Shown here: positions 42,298 through 54,183 of the stretch, piece after piece
How positions within the stretch are numbered: position 1 is the stretch's first letter
How the letters are laid out: each line of letters opens with the position of its first letter
Assembly (NCBI RefSeq): GCF_000775615.1
Contig: NZ_AVPG01000013.1
Coordinates: 1 to 64,000, forward strand
Origin: Pontibacillus litoralis JSM 072002
GTDB lineage: Bacteria > Bacillota > Bacilli > Bacillales > BH030062
Direction: 5' to 3'
DNA: 64,000 nt
The notes under the pieces: model-generated
What the model was told of the DNA's origin: nothing
Databases searched by the model: none
Seen by the model: the letters and a program-made list of their open reading frames with translations, nothing else
Program-made: the position numbers and the translations under genes

Positions 42298-43161
42298 TTA
42301 TGCTTTGTTAGAAGAACCAAATTCGCGCATTTTGCCGATTACTGTTTCCTTAATCGCTTCACGACCAGGTCCTAGATATTTACGAGGATCGAATAGGTCA
42401 GGCTTTTCAGCTAGTGCTTCACGAACCGCTTTTGTTTGAGATACTTGGTTCTCCGTGTTAACGTTAATCTTCGCTGTACCGAAACTAATCGCCTTTTTAA
42501 TATCAGCTGTTGGGATACCTGTTCCACCATGAAGAACTAGTGGCATATCAAGAAGGTTCATAATCTCTTCCATTCGATCAAAACCAAGGTTTGGTTCACC
42601 TTTATAATGTCCGTGAACAGAACCTAGAGCTGGAGCAAGAACATCAACGTTTGTTGCTTCAACAAGTTGCTTACACTCGGCTGGAATTGCATATGCTGCC
42701 TCTGCATCTTCCACGATTAAATCATCTTCTTGTCCACCAACACGGCCAAGTTCCGCTTCAACAGAAACACCATGGATGTGAGCTAATTCAACCACTTTCT
42801 TCGTTTGAGCAATGTTCTCTTCTAGTGGGTCGTGAGAAGCGTCAATCATTACAGATGTAAATCCTGCATGAATAGCTTCTGCACATTTTTCGAAGCTTGA
42901 ACCGTGGTCTAAATGGATTGCTACTGGAACTGTAGTACCGTAAGATTCCATTAGTGATTTAACCATTGCAACTACTACGTTAAATCCACCCATATAACGA
43001 CCTGCACCTTCAGATACACCAAGAATTACAGGAGATTGTTCTTCTTCTGCTGCTTGAAGAATTGCTTGAACATATTCAAGGTTGTTTAAGTTAAATTGAC
43101 CTACACCGTAGCGTTCTTCTTTTGCCTTTTCTAACATTTCCTTCATTGATACTAGTGGCAT
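42298..43161 (-). CDS. fbaA: Class II fructose-bisphosphate aldolase
   Basis: 287 residues. Zinc ligands lie in [14 protein letters not shown], in [13 protein letters not shown] and in [14 protein letters not shown]. Cleaves fructose-1,6-bisphosphate to DHAP and glyceraldehyde-3-P. Probably heads a transcript with tal and murAB. AGGAGG before the ATG. Confidence 0.97.
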   Translation of the reverse strand: MPLVSMKEMLEKAKEERYGVGQFNLNNLEYVQAILQAAEEEQSPVILGVSEGAGRYMGGFNVVVAMVKSLMESYGTTVPVAIHLDHGSSFEKCAEAIHAGFTSVMIDASHDPLEENIAQTKKVVELAHIHGVSVEAELGRVGGQEDDLIVEDAEAAYAIPAECKQLVEATNVDVLAPALGSVHGHYKGEPNLGFDRMEEIMNLLDMPLVLHGGTGIPTADIKKAISFGTAKINVNTENQVSQTKAVREALAEKPDLFDPRKYLGPGREAIKETVIGKMREFGSSNKA

Positions 43162-43268
43162 GGACTAGATCCTCCTTTATAATCCTTCATACAGAATATG
43201 TCAACCATAGCATGTCCTTTTCCAGCTGACATCATTCTTACTATGTACGATTTCCTATCAACAAGTAT

Positions 43269-43297
43269 AGCATACCAAGTCCTTACCACTGGTGCAA
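43269..43297 (-). promoter_or_regulatory. Putative sigma-A promoter of fbaA
   Basis: On the minus strand TTGCAC (43292-43297), 17 bases, TATGCT (43269-43274), about 100 bases before the fbaA start. Confidence 0.5.
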
Positions 43298-43342
43298 CAT
43301 CATCCTATTGAAATAACGCTTACATTCATAAAATTGACGTTT

Positions 43343-43711
43343 TTACCTCTTCACATTGCAAAACTCCGTAATAATCCGTTCAATTTCTTCAATGTCAAAT
43401 GGTTTTGTAATCGTTCCCCTAACATTGCGTGGAAGAGATAGTTCATTCCATTCCATTTGTGTTAAGCCACTCATCATGACTGCTGGAATCGCATAACCTT
43501 CCGCTTCTAATTCTGTTAATACGGTAATGCCGTCTTTAATTGGTAATTTCAGATCAATAAAAATAAAGTCCGGTTCATGTTGTTTCACTTGCTCAATTGC
43601 TTCTTGACCTGTTTTCGCCTCAAATGTTTGGCATCCTTTATTCTTAATGACTTCTTGTAACAAAAAGCGGATGCCAGATTGATCATCTACAATTAAAACC
43701 CGTTTTCCCAT
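43343..43711 (-). CDS. spo0F: Sporulation phosphorelay response regulator Spo0F
   Basis: 122-residue single-domain receiver: acidic pair in VLIVDDQSGIR (Asp9, Asp10), phospho-acceptor Asp53 in FIDLKLP, Ser in place of the usual Thr (MMSG), and Lys in TKPFDIEEIE. Passes phosphate from sporulation kinases to Spo0B. The ATG at 43711 lies nine bases from AAGGAGG and gives the family length; the frame to 43747 adds a basic stretch without support. The loop after MMSG differs strongly from B. subtilis (MTAYGE). Confidence 0.88.
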   Translation of the reverse strand: MGKRVLIVDDQSGIRFLLQEVIKNKGCQTFEAKTGQEAIEQVKQHEPDFIFIDLKLPIKDGITVLTELEAEGYAIPAVMMSGLTQMEWNELSLPRNVRGTITKPFDIEEIERIITEFCNVKR

Positions 43712-43771
43712 CCATCGCTTCCTCCTTCGCATCATTTTCTCTGTCATAAACTATGCTTTTCTACTTTTATT

Positions 43772-43798
43772 ATTCGATTTGCACCATACGAATACCTT
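43772..43798 (-). promoter_or_regulatory. Putative sigma-H promoter of spo0F
   Basis: On the minus strand AAGGTATT (43791-43798), 14 bases, CGAAT (43772-43776), close to the sigma-H pattern (AGGAWWT, 12-14 bases, GAAT). spo0F has a sigma-H promoter in B. subtilis. One mismatch in the -35. Confidence 0.35.
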
Positions 43799-43876
43799 CT
43801 AGTTATTATTTCGAAGTTATTAAGAAATGTGCTATCCTTACATACATATTTATTTAGTACAGGAGGATTATAAATC

Positions 43877-44392
43877 ATGTTAAAAATGTTCTCAACACAA
43901 TTAACCGGAACCTTTCAACGTATTAATGAGAAACAAGGGAATCATATAGAAGACGCCGCAAGAGCTTTAGCCCAAGCGATTGTGGGTGATGGTCATATTT
44001 ATGTATGCGGTACAGGTGAAATGGTCGCACTACACGATGAAATTGAACAAGGAGCGGAGAAATTACCGAAAACGTCTATTTTCAGAGAGGGTTTGACGTT
44101 AACACCGTTAGACCGCGTAATTGTAGCATCTCGCCATGCTAATGACGAAGCCGCAATCAAACTAACGAAACACATACAAGCTCAAGGAGCAGAGGTTATC
44201 CAAATTTCCTCCACTACGAAAGAAGATAACCCACTCCAACAATTAGCCAATTATCACATCGACACACAAATGACCGGACCAATGCTGCCGTTTGATATGG
44301 AAAGAATAGGCTTCCCTACTTTAATGGGAATGTTATATGTCTATCACGCATTGTACCTAACAACGAAAGAAATCATCTCAGAATACGAATAA
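43877..44392 (+). CDS. ywjG: YwjG-like DUF2529 protein
   Basis: 171 residues, plus strand, divergent from spo0F and convergent with pyrG, as B. subtilis ywjG. The sequence DGHIYVCGTGEMVALHDEIEQG and TPLDRVIVASRHANDEAAIKLTKHIQAQGAEVIQIS resembles a sugar-isomerase (SIS) type Rossmann fold. Function unknown. AGGAGG eight bases before the ATG. A possible promoter TTCGAA-N17-TATCCT lies 30-60 bases upstream. Confidence 0.85.
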   Translation: MLKMFSTQLTGTFQRINEKQGNHIEDAARALAQAIVGDGHIYVCGTGEMVALHDEIEQGAEKLPKTSIFREGLTLTPLDRVIVASRHANDEAAIKLTKHIQAQGAEVIQISSTTKEDNPLQQLANYHIDTQMTGPMLPFDMERIGFPTLMGMLYVYHALYLTTKEIISEYE

Positions 44393-44487
44393 ACAGATTA
44401 GAGAAAGACCCGGAATGAGGCTTTCGGACTCGATTGAGGCGCTGCACCTCAAGTATGTGGCTCTTGCTTTTTCAATTACGTAAAAAA

Positions 44488-44522
44488 AGGACTGTCCTTT
44501 ATTCTGGACAAGTCCTTTTTTA
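44488..44522. terminator. Bidirectional terminator between ywjG and pyrG
   Basis: AAAAAAAGGACTGTCC and GGACAAGTCCTTTTTT pair with one bulge and have A/T tracts on both sides, serving the two convergent genes. The 95 bases between ywjG and it are GC-richer and include a small palindrome (TTGAGG-N7-CCTCAA, 44433-44451) of unknown role. Confidence 0.9.
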
Positions 44523-44523
44523 G

Positions 44524-46203
<1,680 letters not shown>

Positions 46204-46271
46204 TTAACCAACATTGTTCAAACCTATGTTCTTCTATAAAAGAATCCCTTGTTTAACACAAAAAATAGAAA

Positions 46272-46302
46272 AGCGCTCCCGTAATTTATTTACGAGAGCG
46301 CT
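46272..46302 (-). terminator. pyrG leader attenuator terminator
   Basis: On the minus strand AGCGCTCTCGTAA and TTACGGGAGCGCT pair over 13 positions (one G-U) with a 5-base loop, followed by TTTCTATTTTTT. It lies about 25-55 bases into the pyrG transcript and also stops rpoE read-through. The 5' arm contains the pyrimidine run CTCTC, which extra G residues could pair with. Confidence 0.85.
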
Positions 46303-46322
46303 GTTTAACGATCAAAATTTAA

Positions 46323-46364
46323 GAGCCCAAATAAAATAATACTGATATCACTTTATAAAGTCAA
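46323..46364 (-). promoter_or_regulatory. pyrG promoter with GGGCTC start (CTP-sensitive reiterative transcription)
   Basis: On the minus strand TTGACT (46359-46364), 17 bases, TATTAT (46336-46341), 7 bases, then GGGCTC starting at 46328. In B. subtilis pyrG, transcripts start with GGGC; when CTP is low the polymerase slips and adds extra G residues, which then block the attenuator. All elements are present here in the same order. Confidence 0.75.
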
Positions 46365-46369
46365 GGTCA

Positions 46370-46849
46370 TTATTTATTATCGTTGTCTTCTTCATCAATA
46401 TCTTCGTCATCACCATCGATATGAAAGCCTTCACCAAGCTCATCTTCTTCGTCATCAGCATCTAAATCTAGTTCTTCTACATCTAGATTCAAATCATCTT
46501 CGATAACTTCTTCCTCAATATCCTCTTCCAATTCTTCTTCTTTTTTCGCTTTCTTTTTCTTCTTTACAGGAGCTTGCACTTCTTCAACTTGTTGTTCCAC
46601 TGGGTACCAACGCTTCAAGCCCCAAATATTCGAGCCGATAGTCATAAAACGACCGTCTGTATTCATGTACGTAAATAACAGCGCCATGTTGTCTCGTTTT
46701 TGTTGATTATCGAACCCTTTTAGCTCTGCTATTTTATTAAATAATTCATTGAATTGTAACGCCTGCTTCTCATCTGAAAGAATCTCATTCGCAATTTCAA
46801 TCATGGACATTTCCGCAACTTCTTCGTGGCTATATTTGTTTAAGCTCAC
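46370..46849 (-). CDS. rpoE: DNA-directed RNA polymerase subunit delta
   Basis: 159 residues: folded N-terminal HARE-HTH domain (MSLNKYSHEEVAEMSMIEIANEIL ... NTDGRFMTIGSNIWGLKRWYPVEQ), a Lys-rich bridge (KKKKKAKKEEE) and an acidic, disordered tail (Glu/Asp run to the end). Speeds RNA polymerase recycling and sharpens promoter choice. GTG at 46849 has AAGGGAG eight bases before; the frame's earlier GTG (46858) abuts the site. The acidic tail is somewhat shorter than in B. subtilis (173 residues in all). Confidence 0.95.
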   Translation of the reverse strand: MSLNKYSHEEVAEMSMIEIANEILSDEKQALQFNELFNKIAELKGFDNQQKRDNMALLFTYMNTDGRFMTIGSNIWGLKRWYPVEQQVEEVQAPVKKKKKAKKEEELEEDIEEEVIEDDLNLDVEELDLDADDEEDELGEGFHIDGDDEDIDEEDNDNK

Positions 46850-46982
46850 GTCCAGCACTCCCTTTTATATCAAAAATTAGTATACACATAACTTGTAATT
46901 ATAAAATCTTCATCGCTTCAAATCAAGCCTATCATTCATTATAAACAAATACATAGTGATTATGCTAGACATAAACAGAAAA

Positions 46983-47028
46983 ATCGGTATCTACTGTGCT
47001 AGAATTGTTTTCTTTCACAGTAGATACC
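46983..47028 (-). terminator. Terminator of the icmF operon
   Basis: A perfect 13-bp stem (GGTATCTACTGTG/CACAGTAGATACC, 17-base loop), followed on the minus strand by GATTTTTC, 16 bases past the icmF stop. Confidence 0.88.
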
Positions 47029-47043
47029 TTTTGAAGCAGCACG

Positions 47044-50000
47044 TTACATGTTTCTACGGTATTGTCCTCCTACTTCATATAACGCATTGGTAATTTGACC
47101 AAGACTAGCTACTTTTACCGTTTCCATTAATTCAGCGAAGATATTCCCATTTTGCTTCGCTACTTGTTTAAGGCGTTGCAGCGCATTTTCTGTTACTTGA
47201 GCGTTGCGCTCTTGAAAATCTCGTAATGAATGGATTTGGTGCATTTTTTCTTCTTGAGAAGCGCGGGCAAGCTCCATGGAATCAATATCCTCTTCAGAAG
47301 GTGGATTCGGATTTAAATACGTATTCACACCGATAATCGGTAAGTCTCCGCTATGCTTCTTCCCTTCGTAGTACAACGACTCTTCTTGAATCTTACCTCG
47401 TTGGTATTGGCGTTCCATCGCACCTAATACACCGCCACGATCGTTCATACGCTCAAATTCTTGTAGTACGGCTTCCTCGACTAAGTGTGTTAATTCTTCT
47501 ACGATAAATGACCCTTGTAAGGAGTTTTCGTTTTTTGTTAAACCAAATTCTTTATTAATAATCATTTGAATCGCCATCGCACGGCGCACCGATTCTTCCG
47601 TCGGGGTTGTAATGGCTTCATCATATGAATTTGTATGCAAGGAATTACAATTATCTTGAATAGCTAGAAGCGCTTGTAATGTTGTACGAATATCATTAAA
47701 GTCAATTTCTTGTGCGTGTAAGGAACGACCAGAAGTTTGCACGTGGTATTTCAACTTTTGACTACGTTCGTTGGCGCCGTATTTATCGCGCATCACAATC
47801 GCCCATATTCTTCTCGCCACTCGGCCAATTACCGTATATTCCGGGTCGAGACCGTTTGAGAAAAAGAATGATAAGTTGGGCGCGAATTTATTAATATCCA
47901 TCCCTCTACTTAAATAGTATTCTACGTAAGTAAAGCCATTTGCTAACGTAAAGGCTAACTGTGTAATCGGATTTGCACCAGCTTCAGCAATATGGTAGCC
48001 AGAAATGGAGACGGAGTAATAATTTTTTACGTCGTGATCAATGAAGTATTGCTGAATATCTCCCATCATACGTAAAGCGAATTCTGTGGAGAAAATACAC
48101 GTATTCTGTCCTTGGTCCTCTTTCAGTATATCTGCTTGGACGGTGCCACGTACAACGGATATCGTTTCTGCCTTTATGCGATCACGTTCTTCTTGATTCG
48201 GCTCTCTACCTTCTTGCTTTTTAAACATTTCTATCTGTTGATCGATGGCAGTATTGAAGAACATTGCCAAAATAATCGGTGCTGGACCATTAATCGTCAT
48301 CGATACAGATGTAGTTGGATGGCACAAGTCAAACCCTGCATAGAGCTTCTGCATATCGTCTAATGTACAAATTGAGACGCCACTTTCACCAACTTTACCG
48401 TAAATGTCTGGCCGTTCATCAGGGTCTTCACCGTATAAAGTAACAGAATCAAAAGCCGTACTTAACCGCTTCGCAGCTTCGCCTTCCGATAAATAGTGAA
48501 AACGACGGTTCGTGCGATCAGGGGTGCCTTCACCAGCAAATTGGCGCGTTGGGTCTTCCCCTTTTCGTTTAAATGGAAATACTCCTGCTGTGAATGGGAA
48601 GGCTCCTGGAATATTTTCGCGTAACACCCAAAGTAAACGGTCACCCCAGTCATGATAGGTTGGTAAAGCGACCTTCGGAATTTGTAACCCCGATAGACTT
48701 TCCGTCGTTAAATCAATAGTAATTTCTTTATTACGGACCGCATACGTCATTACTTCTTGGCTATATCGATGCTTTAAATCATCCCATTGCTCTAGTGTTT
48801 GTTTGTGGTTAGGATCTAATTGATGTTCATAGTGCGCGGCAGTTGTTAGGAGTTGTTGTTTCATCGTTTCTTCTTCTATTAGATTGGCTGATTTTGTAAG
48901 TTGGTACCATTTTCTCGCTTTATCACTTTGTTCTTCTGCCTTCTCGTGATAATGGTGAACCGTTTGCACGATATCACGTAAATATTGCTGTCTTTCTGGC
49001 GGAATAATTAAATTCTGCTTTTCCACATTCGTCACACGCTCAAATGGCGTTGACTCCTCCCAACCATATTTATCATTAATGAGGTCAACTAATGCAGCAA
49101 ATAGCGTGTTCGTTCCTGGGTCGTTAAACTGACTAGCAATGGTTCCGTAGATAGGGAAGGTTGTTTGGTCTTCATGAAAGAGCATATGGCTACGTTCGTA
49201 TTGTTTGCGGACTTGGCGTAATGCGTCGGCGGAGCCTTTTTGTTCAAATTTATTAATAACAATAAAGTCTGCATAGTCAATCATATCAATTTTCTCTAAT
49301 TGGGAAGGTGCTCCAAATTCTGCAGTCATGACGTACATAGATAAATCCGTTACATCGGTAACAGCCGCATCTCCTTGCCCAATCCCACTCGTTTCAACAA
49401 CAATAAGGTCAAACCCTGCCGCTTTTACAACCTGAATGGCTTCATCAATCGACTTGGATAGTTCACTACGAGAGTCTCTCGTTGCCAACGAACGCATATA
49501 CACTCGATCAGAGAAAATGGCGTTCATACGAATCCTGTCCCCAAGCAGTGCCCCGCCAGTCTTTCTCTTCGTTGGGTCTACAGACAGAATCGCCACTTTA
49601 CGTTCAGGAATTTCATTAAGAAAACGACGAATTAGTTCATCTGTTAAGGAGCTTTTACCGGCTCCACCCGTTCCTGTAATACCTAGTACAGGAATCGATT
49701 TCGTTTGTTGCTCTAACAGTTTTTCCACTGCTGCAGCTGGTTCGGTTTCATGAATAGTCGTATTTTCCGTATACGTAATGAATCGAGCAATGGCTTGACT
49801 ATCTCCTTGTTGCAATTGCTGCATATGTTGCTCAACATGCAATGGTGGTTGAAAATCGCACGCTTCTATCATTTGATTGATCATTCCTTGTAGCCCGTAC
49901 TCACGCCCATCCTCAGGGGAGAAGATTCGAGCTACTCCGTAATCATGGAGTTCTTTAATTTCACGCGGGATAATTACGCCTCCGCCACCTCCATAGACAC

Positions 50001-50283
50001 GAATGTGATCTGCCCCTTTTGCTTTCAACAAATCAATCATGTACTTGAAATACTCCACATGACCTCCTTGATAGGAAGACATCGCTATACCTTGAGCATC
50101 TTCTTGAATGGCTGCATTGACAACTTCTTCTACAGAACGGTTATGCCCTAAATGAATAACCTCCGCCCCACTCGCTTGTAAAATGCGTCGCATAATATTA
50201 ATAGAAGCGTCATGACCATCGAATAAACTTGAAGCGGTAACAAACCTGACAGCATGCTTCGGTTGATACTTTTCTGTTTCCAT
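47044..50283 (-). CDS. icmF: Fused isobutyryl-CoA mutase IcmF (with G-protein chaperone domain)
   Basis: 1079 residues in the IcmF order: B12-binding domain (about 10-140; [13 protein letters not shown] provides the lower-ligand His), MeaI-type GTPase domain (Walker [38 protein letters not shown]), linker, and TIM-barrel acyl-CoA domain ([45 protein letters not shown]). Adenosylcobalamin-dependent interconversion of isobutyryl- and butyryl-CoA; related substrates such as pivalyl- or isovaleryl-CoA are possible. Starts one base after the tetR stop, last gene of the operon. Confidence 0.95.
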   Translation of the reverse strand: METEKYQPKHAVRFVTASSLFDGHDASINIMRRILQASGAEVIHLGHNRSVEEVVNAAIQEDAQGIAMSSYQGGHVEYFKYMIDLLKAKGADHIRVYGGGGGVIIPREIKELHDYGVARIFSPEDGREYGLQGMINQMIEACDFQPPLHVEQHMQQLQQGDSQAIARFITYTENTTIHETEPAAAVEKLLEQQTKSIPVLGITGTGGAGKSSLTDELIRRFLNEIPERKVAILSVDPTKRKTGGALLGDRIRMNAIFSDRVYMRSLATRDSRSELSKSIDEAIQVVKAAGFDLIVVETSGIGQGDAAVTDVTDLSMYVMTAEFGAPSQLEKIDMIDYADFIVINKFEQKGSADALRQVRKQYERSHMLFHEDQTTFPIYGTIASQFNDPGTNTLFAALVDLINDKYGWEESTPFERVTNVEKQNLIIPPERQQYLRDIVQTVHHYHEKAEEQSDKARKWYQLTKSANLIEEETMKQQLLTTAAHYEHQLDPNHKQTLEQWDDLKHRYSQEVMTYAVRNKEITIDLTTESLSGLQIPKVALPTYHDWGDRLLWVLRENIPGAFPFTAGVFPFKRKGEDPTRQFAGEGTPDRTNRRFHYLSEGEAAKRLSTAFDSVTLYGEDPDERPDIYGKVGESGVSICTLDDMQKLYAGFDLCHPTTSVSMTINGPAPIILAMFFNTAIDQQIEMFKKQEGREPNQEERDRIKAETISVVRGTVQADILKEDQGQNTCIFSTEFALRMMGDIQQYFIDHDVKNYYSVSISGYHIAEAGANPITQLAFTLANGFTYVEYYLSRGMDINKFAPNLSFFFSNGLDPEYTVIGRVARRIWAIVMRDKYGANERSQKLKYHVQTSGRSLHAQEIDFNDIRTTLQALLAIQDNCNSLHTNSYDEAITTPTEESVRRAMAIQMIINKEFGLTKNENSLQGSFIVEELTHLVEEAVLQEFERMNDRGGVLGAMERQYQRGKIQEESLYYEGKKHSGDLPIIGVNTYLNPNPPSEEDIDSMELARASQEEKMHQIHSLRDFQERNAQVTENALQRLKQVAKQNGNIFAELMETVKVASLGQITNALYEVGGQYRRNM

Positions 50284-50284
50284 C

Positions 50285-50902
50285 TCATTTCCCCCTCGTT
50301 ATGGACAAACCGTGAAACAAATAATGTAATTGCCGATTTGTATAAGCTTCTAACGAAAATTGTTTGTGCAAAATCCAGCGCCTGAATCCCCACATTTGCC
50401 CCTGAATAAAAATATTGTTGGCTAATAACTTTACATCTTCTTCTGTCATTTCATTAGGAAAACTTCTTTTGATGACGTGTTCAAATAGTTCTAACATGTC
50501 TCTTTCTTTATTTAACACATATTCCTGTGCATCCTTTGACAACGATTTCACTTCTTGGTACATGACAACAACTTCATCTTGCATGTCATCCATCAGTTGA
50601 AAATATGCAGATATCGCCTCTTTCAAGCTGTATTCATCCATGTTATCCATATCAATTTTCTTACCCATCTGGTCCTTGACCCGTTCATAAATATAGTCAC
50701 ATACAAGGAATAACACATCTTCCTTCGTGCGAATGTATTCATACAACGTTCCAATGCTAAAACCGGAAGCTTTCGCGATTTCTCTCGTCGTCGTTTTATG
50801 AAACCCTTTCTCTTTAAAAAGTGACACAGCGCCTTTAATCATTTGATCGCGTCTCACCTTAATTAGTCGTTCATCTTTAATGGAAGAAGGTACTTTTTTC
50901 AT
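50285..50902 (-). CDS. TetR/AcrR-family regulator of the acyl-CoA operon
   Basis: 205 residues. Helix-turn-helix [34 protein letters not shown]. The C-terminal ligand domain ends with [24 protein letters not shown]. Start overlaps the meaB stop by 4 bases (ATGA). Because it lies inside the operon and two promoters in the neighbourhood share a palindrome, it most likely represses acyl-CoA degradation genes until an acyl-CoA binds. Not closely the B. subtilis FadR. Confidence 0.85.
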   Translation of the reverse strand: MKKVPSSIKDERLIKVRRDQMIKGAVSLFKEKGFHKTTTREIAKASGFSIGTLYEYIRTKEDVLFLVCDYIYERVKDQMGKKIDMDNMDEYSLKEAISAYFQLMDDMQDEVVVMYQEVKSLSKDAQEYVLNKERDMLELFEHVIKRSFPNEMTEEDVKLLANNIFIQGQMWGFRRWILHKQFSLEAYTNRQLHYLFHGLSITRGK

Positions 50903-51846
50903 CGGTCATGACCTCCCTTTAGCTTCCATTGCGTTAGCAAATGCTTAGCCGTACTATATGGATCCTCTTCAGCATGCGTAATCGATTTAATCTTATCTGA
51001 ATCGCTTTCAATAAAGTGTTTCACCGATTGCCATAGCTCTTCACGTATCACATCATATACTTCATAGACGAACTGTTGCTTCCTTCGTTTATCTCCTTGT
51101 GCTGTATCGTGTAAAAAGTGTTCATGTTCCTTAAGATGTTGCCAAAATTGTTCCATGCCTTTGTTCTCTGTACTAACGGTTTCAACAATTGGTGGATACC
51201 AATCATTTGAATGACTAATCAATAGAAATTCTTCTAATTGTGTTTTCAACTTCCTAACTCCTGGCAAATCGGCTTTATTGACGACAAATAAATCCGCGAT
51301 TTCCATAATACCTGCTTTAAAAATTTGCAATACGTCTCCGCTATTCGGGGTAAGCACGACAGCGGTAGTATCTACAATTTTCATAATATCAAGCTCTGAT
51401 TGGCCGACACCGACTGTTTCTACTAGAATGACATCAAAGCCAAAAGCATCACATACACGTAAGGAGTCTTTCGTAGCTCTTGACAATCCTCCTAAACTCC
51501 CTCTCGTTGCCATACTGCGAATGTAAACGCCTGGATCCGTGAAATGCTCGTTCATTCTTACTCGGTCACCTAGTAAAGCACCGCCGCTGAACGGACTTGT
51601 TGGATCAACAGCGATTACAGCTACAGTTAAATCCTGCTTTCGCAAATAAGCAATCATTCGGTTTACGAGAGAGCTTTTGCCTGCACCTGGAGAACCAGTA
51701 ATTCCGATATAATGTGCATTCTTTCTAGTGGCGTACAAATCACTTAATAGCTGTAATTTATCAGGGTGATCGTTTTCCATCCATGTAATCCCTCGAGCTA
51801 GTGCCCGCAGGTCCTTTTGTTGTATCCGCTCAGCAAGCTCATGCAT
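50899..51846 (-). CDS. meaB: Methylmalonyl-CoA mutase-associated GTPase MeaB (ArgK)
   Basis: 315 residues of the SIMIBI G3E GTPases: Walker A GITGSPGAGKSSLVNRM, switch [19 protein letters not shown], Walker B VILVETVGVGQSE, base recognition NKAD. MeaB guards B12 mutases, gating cofactor loading and release. IcmF already contains such a domain, so a free MeaB beside it suggests another mutase elsewhere or a helper role. 15 bases after the acyl-CoA dehydrogenase gene. Confidence 0.94.
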   Translation of the reverse strand: MHELAERIQQKDLRALARGITWMENDHPDKLQLLSDLYATRKNAHYIGITGSPGAGKSSLVNRMIAYLRKQDLTVAVIAVDPTSPFSGGALLGDRVRMNEHFTDPGVYIRSMATRGSLGGLSRATKDSLRVCDAFGFDVILVETVGVGQSELDIMKIVDTTAVVLTPNSGDVLQIFKAGIMEIADLFVVNKADLPGVRKLKTQLEEFLLISHSNDWYPPIVETVSTENKGMEQFWQHLKEHEHFLHDTAQGDKRRKQQFVYEVYDVIREELWQSVKHFIESDSDKIKSITHAEEDPYSTAKHLLTQWKLKGGHDR

Positions 51847-51861
51847 GACTAGTCTTCCTTT

Positions 51862-53004
51862 CTACTCTGTCGTTAGCATGCGTCCAATGACGAGACGTTG
51901 TATTTCATTCGTTCCTTCGTAAATTTGGGTAATCTTAGCATCACGCATATAGCGTTCAACAGGGTAATCTTTCGTATATCCGTAGCCGCCGAATACTTGG
52001 ACCGCTTCAATCGTTACTCGCATGGAAGCATCACCTGCATAAAGCTTTGCCATTGCGGAAGCTTTTCCGTACGGTTTGCCTTCTGATTCTAACCATGCTG
52101 CTTGATACGTTAATAAACGTGCTGCTTCTACACTTGTAGCCATGTCTGCTAATTTGAACGAAATGCCTTGATTCCTTGCAATCGGCTTGCCAAATTGTTC
52201 GCGTTCTTTTGCGTAGGCAACAGAAGCATCAAGCGCACCTTGGGCAATGCCAAGCGCTTGGGCGGCAATCCCATTTCGACCACCATCAAGTGTCGTCATG
52301 GCAATCTTGAACCCTTCTCCTTCTTCACCAAGCAAATTGGCAGCTGGAATGCGACAATTTTCAAATATTAGCTCTGTCGTTGGCGAAGAACGGATACCTA
52401 GTTTCTTTTCCTTCTTACCAAATGTGAAGCCAGGGGTACCTTTCTCAACGATAAACGCACTAATCCCTTTGTGGTTTGCGTCTGTATCTGTTTTAGCAAA
52501 AACGACATAGATGTCACCCACACCACCGTTCGTAATCCATACTTTGCTACCGTTTAGCACATATTCTTCTCCATCTTTTTTTGCGGTCGTTTTCATGGAG
52601 GCGACATCGGACCCTGCCCCTGGCTCAGACAATGCATACGCTCCGAGTTTCTCTCCTTGCGCTAGCTGCGTTAGAAACGTTTTCTTCTGTTGCTCGTTTC
52701 CGTATTTATAGATTGGCCAGCTTGCAAGGGAAATGTGCGCTGATAACGTAACACCGGTAGAAGCACACACCCGGGACAATTCTTCTACGGCTATCACATA
52801 ACTGACAAAGTCCGATTCAATGCCACCATACGCTTCTGGCCACGGAATACCTGTTAAACCTAGTTGTGCCATCTTGTCAAAAATTTCTCGATCAAACCGT
52901 TCCTCTTCATCGCGTTCTGCTGCCGTCGGTTCTACTTCATTCTTAGCAAAATCTCGCACCATTTTACGTAGCATTTCTTGTTCTTCTGTTAATTGAAAGT
53001 TCAT
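51862..53004 (-). CDS. Acyl-CoA dehydrogenase (second of two)
   Basis: 380 residues. FAD-binding motifs [16 protein letters not shown] and [15 protein letters not shown], active-site base in [17 protein letters not shown], and [22 protein letters not shown]. Oxidises a short or branched acyl-CoA to the enoyl-CoA and passes electrons to ETF. About half identical by eye to the next gene upstream, so the two probably differ in chain preference. Confidence 0.94.
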   Translation of the reverse strand: MNFQLTEEQEMLRKMVRDFAKNEVEPTAAERDEEERFDREIFDKMAQLGLTGIPWPEAYGGIESDFVSYVIAVEELSRVCASTGVTLSAHISLASWPIYKYGNEQQKKTFLTQLAQGEKLGAYALSEPGAGSDVASMKTTAKKDGEEYVLNGSKVWITNGGVGDIYVVFAKTDTDANHKGISAFIVEKGTPGFTFGKKEKKLGIRSSPTTELIFENCRIPAANLLGEEGEGFKIAMTTLDGGRNGIAAQALGIAQGALDASVAYAKEREQFGKPIARNQGISFKLADMATSVEAARLLTYQAAWLESEGKPYGKASAMAKLYAGDASMRVTIEAVQVFGGYGYTKDYPVERYMRDAKITQIYEGTNEIQRLVIGRMLTTE

Positions 53005-53023
53005 TTCCTTCTCCCCCTTGCCA

Positions 53024-54163
53024 TTATTTCAATACGTGTTTCCCAATGACGACACGCTGAATTTCATTGGTACCTTCATATATTTCACACACTTTCGCAT
53101 CACGGAAAAAACGCTCGACTGGATAATCTTCTGTATAGCCATATCCGCCATACACTTGAATGGCTTCAGTAGCAACGTTCATTGCAGCTTGAGAAGCAGT
53201 CATTTTCGCCATCGACGCCTCTTTGCCACAGTCAATCCCTTGATGACGTAAATTAGCTGCATGATAGGTTAATAGTTTCGCAGCTTCTACGCTTGTAGCC
53301 ATATCAGCTAACTTAAAAGATATGCCTTGATTCCGTGCAATAGGCTTACCAAATTGCTCTCGTTCTTTCGCATAACCGACTGCATGCTCTAAAGCCGCTT
53401 CTGCAATTCCTAATGATTGAGCGGCAATACCGATGCGCCCAACATTCAAGTTTGCCATCGCTATCTTAAACCCTTCTCCTTCTTCACCAAGTCGCTGCTC
53501 GGCTGGAATGCGGCAGTTATCAAAGTTAAGCGTTACCGTCCCGGAACCATTCATCCCCATTTTGTGTTCCTTTTTACCAATTTCAAACCCAGAAGTATTG
53601 CGCTCTACAATAAATGCCGTTACCCCTTTATTCCCTGCATTACTATCTGTTCGGGCAAACACAATGAATGTATCCGCTTTCTCACCATTTGTAATAAATA
53701 CTTTGGAGCCGTTTAAAATATATTCTTCTCCTTCACGAACTGCTTTCATCTTTAATGAACCTGCATCTGACCCAGCTCCTGGCTCCGTTAAAGCAAATGC
53801 TCCCAAAAATTCGCCTGATGCTAGCTTCGGAATATACTTTTGCTTCTGCTCCTCTGTTCCAAAGTAAAGAATCGGGTTCGTCCCTACAGATGTATGCACA
53901 GATAAAATGACCCCTACAGAAGCGCTCACTTTGGACAGTTCATGAATAGCGATAATATAAGACGGAAAATCCATCCCTGACCCGCCGTACTGTTCTGGAA
54001 TTGGTATTCCCATTAAACCAATGTCACCCATTTGCTTGATTAGCTCTATCGGAAAGTAATCTTCTTGATCCATTTGTTGTACGATTGGTGCGACTTCCTT
54101 GTTCGCAAAGTCACGAACCATTTTGCGCATCATGTGTTGTTCTTCTGTAAATTGTAGGTTCAT
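53024..54163 (-). CDS. Acyl-CoA dehydrogenase (first of two)
   Basis: 379 residues, short-chain/butyryl-type acyl-CoA dehydrogenase: [32 protein letters not shown], catalytic Glu in [18 protein letters not shown]. The ATG at 54163 has GGAGG seven bases upstream; the frame extends to 54265 but that would overlap the previous gene by 80 bases. Resembles MmgC/AcdA of B. subtilis. Confidence 0.95.
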   Translation of the reverse strand: MNLQFTEEQHMMRKMVRDFANKEVAPIVQQMDQEDYFPIELIKQMGDIGLMGIPIPEQYGGSGMDFPSYIIAIHELSKVSASVGVILSVHTSVGTNPILYFGTEEQKQKYIPKLASGEFLGAFALTEPGAGSDAGSLKMKAVREGEEYILNGSKVFITNGEKADTFIVFARTDSNAGNKGVTAFIVERNTSGFEIGKKEHKMGMNGSGTVTLNFDNCRIPAEQRLGEEGEGFKIAMANLNVGRIGIAAQSLGIAEAALEHAVGYAKEREQFGKPIARNQGISFKLADMATSVEAAKLLTYHAANLRHQGIDCGKEASMAKMTASQAAMNVATEAIQVYGGYGYTEDYPVERFFRDAKVCEIYEGTNEIQRVVIGKHVLK

Positions 54164-54183
54164 GTTCCATCCTCCGCTCTGTT

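Noticed and set aside
46272-46302. Hairpin as only the rpoE terminator
   Set aside because: A good promoter with a GGGCTC start lies between rpoE and the hairpin, so the hairpin is in the pyrG leader.
50148-50393. 81-residue frame spanning the icmF/tetR junction
   Set aside because: It lies across two firmly identified genes in another frame and has no ribosome binding site.
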